The notes under the pieces: model-generated
Told to the model about the DNA's origin: nothing
Seen by the model: only the letters and a program-made list of their open reading frames with translations
Databases searched by the model: none
Made by a program: the position numbers and the translations under genes
Assembly: GCA_016217595.1 (NCBI GenBank)
Contig: JACRHS010000032.1
Location: 62,001-126,000, forward strand
DNA from: Opitutia bacterium
GTDB taxonomy: Bacteria; Verrucomicrobiota; Verrucomicrobiia; Opitutales; Opitutaceae
Reading direction: 5' to 3'
DNA: 64,000 bases
In this document: positions 48,674 through 56,908 of the stretch, piece after piece
Position numbering within the stretch: the first letter of the stretch is position 1
How the letters are laid out: the number at the start of each line of letters is the position of its first letter

Positions 48674-48988
48674 ATGATTCGCAAAGCTTTTATCATGCAG
48701 GTGCACGCCGGCCAGGAGGCCGAGTATGCCCGTCGCCACCAACCTATCTGGGCCGAACTCGCCGCTGTGCTCAAAGCCCAGGGCGCGCACAACTACTCCA
48801 TTTTTCTCGATGCATCGACCCGTCAGCTCTTCGGCTACGTCGAGATCGAGGACGAAGCGCGGTGGGCCGCCATTGCCCAGACCGACGTCTGCAAGCGCTG
48901 GTGGAAATTCATGGGCGACATCATGCCCAGCAATCCGGACAACAGCCCGGTCGCGCGCGAAGTGACCGAGGTGTTTCACCTCGATTAA
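48674..48988 (+). CDS. rhaM: L-rhamnose mutarotase RhaM
   Basis: 104 residues. It interconverts alpha and beta anomers of L-rhamnose. Tyr 18 and His 22 (in [10 protein letters not shown]) fall at exactly the catalytic positions of the E. coli enzyme, and the Trp-Trp pair ([11 protein letters not shown]) of the sugar pocket is present. Related family members act on fucose, but these residues fit RhaM. Rhamnose isomerase, kinase and aldolase genes are not in this window. Start ATG preceded by CTCCCC. Confidence 0.93.
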   Translation: MIRKAFIMQVHAGQEAEYARRHQPIWAELAAVLKAQGAHNYSIFLDASTRQLFGYVEIEDEARWAAIAQTDVCKRWWKFMGDIMPSNPDNSPVAREVTEVFHLD

Positions 48989-49395
48989 ATCTGCTCCTGG
49001 CAGCCGGAGTGTGGCATTACTGGTGAACGTCTACCCAACGTTCACTTGTGGTCTTGGCCTGTAGGTTTGAAGCTACGGAGTTTGGTATGGGCATTGCATA
49101 CCAATGTGAGGAGCAATCGTTAGTTATATAAATACTAGTATAACAGCATTATGGGCGCTTGGTAATTGTGAGTGTCTACAGTTGAGATGGCGATTTTGCA
49201 TCGCAATCAATTGCTGTTAAGTTCTGTAGCGCCTGATGCGGTAAGTTTGCGGGGAGGAGGTCTACTCGTTCTTGACGTTGCTTCGCAAAGCTGCACATAC
49301 CTAGTCTTATCTCTTACGGACTAACGTAGCGAATTTGTCTGCGGAGTGTTTTGGGGCGAAATATTTTAAGATTTTATTTTAATAAGACATTAATA
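48989..49395. other. 407-base AT-rich intergenic stretch before the aminotransferase gene
   Basis: No gene. It is lower in GC than its surroundings. It contains the 8-base inverted repeat TTGGTATG/CATACCAA (49082-49089, 49097-49104), GCGAT/ATCGC (49190-49194, 49200-49204), and a promoter-like TTGACG (49272-49277) with CATACC 18 bases on. The final part (around 49360-49395) is almost only A and T. This suggests an acquired segment or a long regulated leader for the next gene. Confidence 0.55.
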
Positions 49396-50772
49396 ATGAA
49401 CAAATTCACAAGAAAGTACTCGATTAAGCCGGTGAAGGTGCCGCAGGTAAAAACGAAGCACCGCCGGATAGTCACCGCTTTGCCGGTGCCCCAATCGCTG
49501 CCGACTCTGCGCAAATTGGAGAAGCATGAGCCCATGTCGATGCAGGGCCAGCCCCCGATTGTCATGCATAAGGCCGAGGGCAATTACGTGTGGGACAACT
49601 GGGGCAATCAGTGGATCGATTGGTCTTCCGGTGTGCTGATCTCCAATGCCGGCAATGCCAACAAGGCCGTCGCCAAGGCGCTGAAGGAGATGATCCAACG
49701 CCCATTGCTCAGCACCTACGTGTTTCCGCATGAGAAGCGCGCTGAGCTGGCCGAGCTGCTCGCCAGCATTGCGCCCGACAAATCCTACAAAGTATTTCTG
49801 CTCTCGACCGGCTCCGAAGCGACGGAGAACTGCATCAAGCTCTCCAAGACCTACGCGCTGCAGAAGTACGGCCCCGAGAAGCGCTACTTTGTCAGTTTCA
49901 AAAACGCTTTTCACGGCCGCACGATGGGCGCACAGCTCGCCGGCGGTAATCCGAACCTCAAGAAGTGGCTCGGGAAATCCGACGACTCCTTCGTGCAGGT
50001 GCCGTTCCCCGACGGCTACAAAAACACCGACACGCGCTTCGAGCTTTTCCTGGAGACGCTCGCCGGCCTCGGCATCAAGCCAGAGCAGGTTTGCGGCGTG
50101 ATGACCGAGTCGTTCCAGGGCGTCGGTCCCGATTTCATGCCGGTCGAATACGCCCGTAAACTGGCCGCCTGGTGCCGCGCCAATGACGTGGTGCTGACCA
50201 TGGACGAAGTGCAGGCCGGCTTCGGCCGCTCGGGCAAATGGTTCTCGTTCCAGCACTATGGCATCAAGCCCGACCTGATCGCGTGCGGCAAAGGCATCTC
50301 CAGCTCGCTGGCCCTCTCGGCCGTCATCGGTCGCCCGGAAGTGATGGAACTCTACGCGCCGGGCTCGATGACATCGACGCACTCGGCTTCGCCGTTGCCC
50401 GTGGCCGCGGCCATCGCCAACATCCGCGAGCTCAAACGCTCCAAGGCGGTGCAGAATGCCGCCAAGCTCGAACCGGTCCTCCACAAGGGCCTGCTCGCGA
50501 TCCAGAAAAAGCACCCGGCCGTCGCCGGCTGCGTGCAGTGCCGCGGCCTGGTCGCGGGTATCCAGATTGTGAAGCCGGGCACCAAGGAGCCGGACAGCGC
50601 CACGGCGATCAAGATCAACGAAAAGTGCTTCCACAAGGGCCTGCTCATGTTCGCCCCCGTCGGCATCGCCGGCGAGTGCATCAAGATCGCGCCCTCGCTC
50701 CTCACCTCCAAGGAAGTCCTGCTCGAAGGCCTCGCGGTCCTCGACGCGGCGATGGACGAAGTGCTGGGCTAA
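49396..50772 (+). CDS. Class III PLP-dependent aminotransferase
   Basis: 458 residues. Fold-type I class III aminotransferase, as in 4-aminobutyrate and ornithine transaminases. Visible: WDNWGNQWIDWSSGVLISNAG (start of the large domain), STGSEATENCIKLSKTYA, FHGRTMGAQLAGG, TMDEVQAGFGRSGKWF and the cofactor Lys in ACGKGISSS. It begins MNKFTRKYSIK at an AT-rich ATG; the frame reaches back to a TTG at 49351 without added conservation. It is 19 bases before a Gfo/Idh/MocA oxidoreductase gene. The amine substrate is unknown; an amino-sugar or aminocyclitol is possible given the partner. Confidence 0.87.
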   Translation: MNKFTRKYSIKPVKVPQVKTKHRRIVTALPVPQSLPTLRKLEKHEPMSMQGQPPIVMHKAEGNYVWDNWGNQWIDWSSGVLISNAGNANKAVAKALKEMIQRPLLSTYVFPHEKRAELAELLASIAPDKSYKVFLLSTGSEATENCIKLSKTYALQKYGPEKRYFVSFKNAFHGRTMGAQLAGGNPNLKKWLGKSDDSFVQVPFPDGYKNTDTRFELFLETLAGLGIKPEQVCGVMTESFQGVGPDFMPVEYARKLAAWCRANDVVLTMDEVQAGFGRSGKWFSFQHYGIKPDLIACGKGISSSLALSAVIGRPEVMELYAPGSMTSTHSASPLPVAAAIANIRELKRSKAVQNAAKLEPVLHKGLLAIQKKHPAVAGCVQCRGLVAGIQIVKPGTKEPDSATAIKINEKCFHKGLLMFAPVGIAGECIKIAPSLLTSKEVLLEGLAVLDAAMDEVLG

Positions 50773-50791
50773 CCCACAACCCACCGATTCC

Positions 50792-52054
50792 ATGCAATCA
50801 CAGAAAATCGATGTGACCATTGTTGGCGGCGGGATGATCACCAATGATCTCCTTCTGCCCGCGGTTTATCACCTGCAGCGGACCGGCGTGGTCGGCAGCA
50901 TCAACGTGTGCGCGCTCAACAACCCGCCGCTCAAGGCGCTGACCGAAAGCAAGGAATTGCTGGAAGCGTTTCCCGGCCAGTCGTTCAACGCATTCCCCGC
51001 GCTGAGCGAGCCCGCGACCAAGAATCAGCCCGACCTCTTCAAAGAAGTCATTGCCAAGATGGCGCCGCGCCAGGTCGTGGTCGTGGCCATGCCCGACCAG
51101 CTGCACTACGCGGTTGTCATGGAAGCGCTGAAGAACAATCAGAACGTGCTCTGCGTGAAGCCGCTCGTGCTGAAATACGAGCAGACGATCGAAATCGAAA
51201 AGATCGCTCTGGCCAAGGGCCTCTTTGTCGGCGTCGAGTACCACAAGCGTTTCGACCGCCGCGCGCTCGTGGCCAAACGCAGTTACGATCTCGGCCACTT
51301 CGGCGAGTTCATCATGGGCGAAGCGAAGATGATCGAGCCGTACTATTATCGGCACTCGAACTTCCAGAACTGGTTCACCGCCGAGAACACCGATCCGTTC
51401 GTCTATGTCGGCTGCCACTACGTGGATCTCGTTTACTTCATCACCAAACTGAAGCCGGTCGAGGTTTCGGTCGCCGGCGTGAAAGGCAAGTTCCCCAACG
51501 GCAAGATCGGCTACATGTGGGCCAACGGCCGCGTGCGCTACGAGAATGGCGCGCTGCTCTCCGTCACCGACGGCCTCGGTTATCCCGACGCCGGTTCTGG
51601 CAGCAATGAGCAATGCCTGACCATGTTTTGCGAAGGCAACGACAAGACGGGCATGATCAAGCACGACGACCAGTTCCGCGGGGTGACGCACTGCTACCTC
51701 GAAGGACTCGGTTGCGGCGGCACACATCACAACTTCGTCAGCCCCGATTTCTTCCGCTACGTTCCCTGGGAAGGCGCGGGGTACCGGCCCATCGGCTACG
51801 GTCCCGAGTCGGTGGCCGCCACGATCCAGACCGCCCAGCGTCTCGCCAGCGAGAGCGCCGGTTTACCTGAGGCGCAGGCGCTTCAGCGTCGGCAGGCGAT
51901 CATCCGCGAGATCGACGAAAAAGGTGTCATCGCCACACCGGCCAACAGCTACATCAACGAGCTCGTGGTCGAAGCCGCCCGTCTCTCGATCCTCAACGAT
52001 GGCGCACCCGTGCAGATCATCTACGGCGACAAACCGCACGTGAAATTGCGCTAA
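50792..52054 (+). CDS. Gfo/Idh/MocA-family oxidoreductase
   Basis: 420 residues. Rossmann motif IVGGGMITNDLLLP at the N-terminus, VVVVAMPDQLHYAVVMEAL, then CVKPLVL with the catalytic Lys (the usual ExKP acidic residue is Val here), VEYHKRFD, and GCHYVDLVYFIT with Asp and His. It oxidises or reduces a sugar, cyclitol or amino-sugar hydroxyl. Translated after the aminotransferase, to which it is probably coupled functionally (oxidise, then transaminate). A strong terminator follows. It is not closely similar to the oxidoreductase at 17151. Confidence 0.88.
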   Translation: MQSQKIDVTIVGGGMITNDLLLPAVYHLQRTGVVGSINVCALNNPPLKALTESKELLEAFPGQSFNAFPALSEPATKNQPDLFKEVIAKMAPRQVVVVAMPDQLHYAVVMEALKNNQNVLCVKPLVLKYEQTIEIEKIALAKGLFVGVEYHKRFDRRALVAKRSYDLGHFGEFIMGEAKMIEPYYYRHSNFQNWFTAENTDPFVYVGCHYVDLVYFITKLKPVEVSVAGVKGKFPNGKIGYMWANGRVRYENGALLSVTDGLGYPDAGSGSNEQCLTMFCEGNDKTGMIKHDDQFRGVTHCYLEGLGCGGTHHNFVSPDFFRYVPWEGAGYRPIGYGPESVAATIQTAQRLASESAGLPEAQALQRRQAIIREIDEKGVIATPANSYINELVVEAARLSILNDGAPVQIIYGDKPHVKLR

Positions 52055-52078
52055 GCGTCACGGCATAGTTTTCCACCC

Positions 52079-52116
52079 AAAAAAATCTCCCGGCGTCAGA
52101 GCCGGGAGATTTTTTT
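52079..52116. terminator. Bidirectional rho-independent terminator
   Basis: TCTCCCGGC (52086-52094) pairs with GCCGGGAGA (52101-52109) around GTCAGA. The stem is bordered by seven A before it and seven T after it, so it works on both strands. It separates the oxidoreductase gene from the convergent adenylate-kinase-like gene. Confidence 0.93.
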
Positions 52117-52148
52117 AAGCTGAGATGTCCTCCTGGCGCAGTTCCGGC

Positions 52149-53408
52149 TCAGTCGTGACCGCGGCGGATTTCCGAACCCTGGAAGCGGATTTGCACGCGG
52201 TAGACCTTTTTGATCCGGCATTTGATCGCGCCGGTCGTGAGGTCCACCCGCTCCGGCACCTCGATCCGATGTATGTCGATCACGGCATGGTAGCCGCGTT
52301 CGCTGAACACATCGATCAACATGGCCAGGGCGATTGGATCGTCGAGCACCGGCTCCTCGGTGTTGATTACCGCTACGCCCGAAATCGCGTGGCGTAGCAC
52401 GATCGGCATCATCTTCTTTTCGACAAACGCCACGACGCGCGAAAACAGCTCGGTGTGCTCCAGCGCGTAGCTGTCGAGTCGCTTGACAAGTTCCTGACGC
52501 GCATGCAGCACGATCTCGCTCGCCAGCGGGATGTGGCGCAGCAGGTCGTGCGTGCGCGGGTCGAGTTCGAGTGTGCTCTGGTATTGGAGTTCCTGAACGA
52601 TGTTGCGTTCGACTTCGTTGAGCGGGCCCTGCGCGTTGACGAAGTGGTAATGGAAAACCTCCTTCAGCGACTGGAGCGCGTCCCACGTCTGCTCCTTGAA
52701 CACCCGGTAACGGCGTTGCGCGAGCGCTTCGTCGAGGTCGGTCGCGCGTTCTTCGAGCAATTCGCCCACCCCGGTGCGCCGCACCTCGGCGTTGTGCGCG
52801 CGGATCTCACGGCCGCGTTTGAGCTGGCGGGCGATGGACGTCTTCTCATCGACGAACAGCACCATGATGTGGATCGTCGGCTGGCGGAAATGGATGCCGA
52901 GCGGCCCGGAGAAAAATTCGCGCCGCAACTGCTGCATGCGCGCCACCAGCATCTTGATGCACTCCACCTGCACCTTGGTGCGTGGAAAACCGTCGATGAT
53001 CACACCGTCGCGGTATTCGGGCCGGAGCAATTCGCGGAAGAGCAGGCCCACGACCTCACGGTCGCCGACCATGTTGCCCGCGTCCTTGAGGCGCTTGGCT
53101 TCGGGCGTGTCGAGCAGGGCGCTGATTATGAGCGGCGGGCAGGTGAGGCCGCGGGTTTTGATGATAAAGCCGGTGTTGGTGCCTTTGCCGGCGCCGGGGG
53201 CGCCACCGAGCAGTATGATTTCTTTCGGGAAACGCAGATTTTCCCGTCCGCATTCGGTTTCGAGAGACTGCCAGACGCTGTCGAAAATGAGTTGCGCGTC
53301 TTTGATTTCGAGGTCGGGCAGGCGGCCGGCCGACGTCAGGGCGGGGGCAACCGCCGGGGAAGGCGCCGCGGCAGCGGCCTGGGCAGAAGGAACTCCGGTG
53401 TGTGGCAT
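52149..53408 (-). CDS. Adenylate-kinase-like nucleotide kinase, extended
   Basis: 419 residues, about twice the length of normal adenylate kinase. Walker A is GGAPGAGKGT (68-77) and the NMP-kinase signature DGFPRT is at 139-144, both as in Adk. An Ala/Pro-rich N-terminus (1-30) precedes the kinase core, in which the LID region seems to be replaced. After about residue 270 comes an unrelated helical C-terminal part of ~150 residues with no motif I recognise, ending in RVQIRFQGSEIRRGHD. It has GGAAGG before the ATG. It may phosphorylate nucleotides or act as a regulator. Group-specific kinase is the safest call. Confidence 0.75.
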   Translation of the reverse strand: MPHTGVPSAQAAAAAPSPAVAPALTSAGRLPDLEIKDAQLIFDSVWQSLETECGRENLRFPKEIILLGGAPGAGKGTNTGFIIKTRGLTCPPLIISALLDTPEAKRLKDAGNMVGDREVVGLLFRELLRPEYRDGVIIDGFPRTKVQVECIKMLVARMQQLRREFFSGPLGIHFRQPTIHIMVLFVDEKTSIARQLKRGREIRAHNAEVRRTGVGELLEERATDLDEALAQRRYRVFKEQTWDALQSLKEVFHYHFVNAQGPLNEVERNIVQELQYQSTLELDPRTHDLLRHIPLASEIVLHARQELVKRLDSYALEHTELFSRVVAFVEKKMMPIVLRHAISGVAVINTEEPVLDDPIALAMLIDVFSERGYHAVIDIHRIEVPERVDLTTGAIKCRIKKVYRVQIRFQGSEIRRGHD

Positions 53409-53742
53409 GAACCTTCCGCTAAAGAGGAATGCGGGGCGATTCGATCCCAGAATTTTACGAAGCTGTGAGTCGTATTCCTACAACGACTTAGAATTCGCGT
53501 TGCCCGCTGCTTTCCCGCGGAAAAACGCCCCGCAGGGTGACGAAAACCGTCAGGCGCGGGCGCGCTGCAAAATTTCCTGAAACTCTCTTTGGGTGTTTCC
53601 GTCATGCGAGCGGGTATTCCTACGGGTTTAAGCCTGGGGAAACTTAGTTGAAGCTGGACCTGGCGGGGTTGCTCTCAAGGCAGCCCCGCCTTGCTTTTCG
53701 CACTGGCTCGCGCGGACGAGCCCCGCCAACCTCCCGGCTGCC
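53409..53742. other. 334-base intergenic stretch with one strong hairpin
   Basis: No convincing gene. It contains TATTCCTAC twice (about 53473 and 53614) and a stable hairpin, GGCGGGGTTG (53662-53671) with CAGCCCCGCC (53681-53690), ten pairs with one G-U. The hairpin sits 52 bases before the response regulator start. It lacks a T-tract; it could be a REP-like unit or a structured leader. Promoters of two divergent genes must lie here. Confidence 0.5.
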
Positions 53743-55080
<1,338 letters not shown>

Positions 55081-55090
55081 GGCCGCGCCC

Positions 55091-56887
55091 ATGAAACTGC
55101 GCACGCGCATCGCGGTCGGCCTGCTCCCTCTGTTGCTGCTGTTCCTCGCGCTCGGCGGCTGGGCGGCGCTGGCTAACCGACAACTCGCGCGCGAGTTGAG
55201 CGGAGAACTCGAGACCACTTATCGCGCTTTGCAGGCCAACGAATCGCTGCGCCTGGCGGCCACGCAGATGTCGGTCGCTGCAGCGGCGGCGCCGCGCGAT
55301 GTCCTCGCCGCGCGCCGAAACTACGATGCGCAGCGCGCGGCGTTGCAACGTCTCCTCATGGACGAATTACAACGCGCTGCCGGCACGCCGCGCGTGAAGT
55401 TTCTGGAGCGCGTCGACGGCAAGTTTCTGGAACTGGCGGATGTGATCGAAGCTTCGTTGAACAGCAGCGGCGGCGGGAGCGGTGGCGCGCTTGCGGCCTT
55501 GCGGCGCGAAGAAACGGCGCTCTACGCCCTGCTGCGTTCCATCGACGAACTCGCAGCGGCGGATCGCCTTTCCGCGCAGGCCACCGCCGCTCGAGCCCAA
55601 CATTTGGCCGAGCTCACCACGCGCATCGTGCTCGGCGGCTTGGCGGTGTTGTGCGTTGTGGCGTTGGTGCTCGCCTGGCGACTTACCGGATTGCTCGCGC
55701 GGCCGATCGAGGCGTTGACCGCCGCCGCTGCCGCGGTGGGCGAAGGTCAGCTCGATCGCGAAGTTCCGGCCGCCTCGCGCGACGAACTCGGTCAACTCGG
55801 CCGCGCCTTCAACGCCATGGCGGCGAAGCTCCGCGCCTACCGCGACGCCACGCTCGCCAAGGTGCTGCGCACACAGCGCACGATGGAGGCGACGCTCACC
55901 TCGACGCCCGATCCGGTGTTTGTCGTGGCGCGTGACGGTGCGCACGAGGTGCGCAACCCGGCGGCGGAGGCGCTGGCCCGTTCGGCGGATTTTGCCGCGG
56001 GCTTTCCGCCGGCGCTCGCCGAGCCGTTGCAACGCGTGCTGGCGACCGGCGACCATTATCTGCCCACCGATTACCGGCAGGCCGTGACGCTGACGGTGGC
56101 GCGCGAAGTCCGGCATTTTCTCCCGCGCATCCTCGCCATCGGCGACAAACTCACGGAGTTCAAAGGCGCGGCGGTGATTTTGCAGGATGTGACGAAGTTT
56201 CGCCTGCTCGACGATGCGAAGACCAATCTCGTCGGCACGGTGAGCCACGAGCTGAAAACTCCGCTCACCAGTCTGCGCATGGCGGTGTATCTGTTATTGG
56301 AGCAAAACGTCGGCGCGCTCGCGCCCCGGCAGCGCGATCTGCTGGAGACCGCGCGCGACGACACCGACCGGCTGTTGCGCATCCTCGACGATTTGCTCGA
56401 TCTGACCCGGCTGGAAAGCGGCACGGCGGCGTTGAGCAAACGGCCGAAGCGGGTCGCTGAGTTGTTGGCGGAGATGGCGCGGGAGGCGCAGCCGCATTTT
56501 ATCACCGGCGGTCAACGACTCGACGTGCAGTGCGACCCGGGCTTGGGCGATGTGTCGGTCGACGCAGAGCGGATTCGCCATGTGTTTTTGAATCTTCTGA
56601 CCAATGCCGCGAAGTATGCGCCGGCGGGCAGCACGGTGACATTGTACGCAGCGCCGGCGCCGCTGGGCTTTGTGCGTTTCGGCGTGTGCGACGAGGGGCC
56701 GGGCATTCCGGCCGAGAGCGCGGCGCGGGTATTCGACCGGTTCTACCGCGTGCCGGGTACGACGGCGCATGGCGCGGGACTCGGCCTGGCGATTGCCCGC
56801 GAAATTGTCGTGGCGCACGGGGGCAGCATCGCCTGCCAGAGCGAACTCGGCCGCGGGAGCGATTTCCACTTTCTGCTGCCGGGGTAA
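55091..56887 (+). CDS. HAMP/PAS sensor histidine kinase, KinB-like
   Basis: 598 residues. N-terminal membrane segment (about 8-30), a periplasmic helical domain of ~150 residues, a second membrane segment (about 178-198), HAMP (GLLARPIEALTAAAAAVGEG), a PAS-type domain (about 275-375), HisKA with His 386 in VSHELKTPL, and HATPase with NLLTNAAKYAP, DEGPGIP and HGAGLGLAIA. The order, and pairing with a sigma-54 response regulator, is as in KinB. Starts at ATG 55091 after GCGCCC, ten bases after the regulator stop, so one operon. Confidence 0.93.
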   Translation: MKLRTRIAVGLLPLLLLFLALGGWAALANRQLARELSGELETTYRALQANESLRLAATQMSVAAAAAPRDVLAARRNYDAQRAALQRLLMDELQRAAGTPRVKFLERVDGKFLELADVIEASLNSSGGGSGGALAALRREETALYALLRSIDELAAADRLSAQATAARAQHLAELTTRIVLGGLAVLCVVALVLAWRLTGLLARPIEALTAAAAAVGEGQLDREVPAASRDELGQLGRAFNAMAAKLRAYRDATLAKVLRTQRTMEATLTSTPDPVFVVARDGAHEVRNPAAEALARSADFAAGFPPALAEPLQRVLATGDHYLPTDYRQAVTLTVAREVRHFLPRILAIGDKLTEFKGAAVILQDVTKFRLLDDAKTNLVGTVSHELKTPLTSLRMAVYLLLEQNVGALAPRQRDLLETARDDTDRLLRILDDLLDLTRLESGTAALSKRPKRVAELLAEMAREAQPHFITGGQRLDVQCDPGLGDVSVDAERIRHVFLNLLTNAAKYAPAGSTVTLYAAPAPLGFVRFGVCDEGPGIPAESAARVFDRFYRVPGTTAHGAGLGLAIAREIVVAHGGSIACQSELGRGSDFHFLLPG

Positions 56888-56908
56888 ATCCAGCCGACGC
56901 GGTTGCGC

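Noticed and set aside
53336..53605. 89-codon minus-strand frame before the adenylate-kinase-like gene
   Set aside because: Overlaps the 5' end of that gene and shows no family features or start signal.
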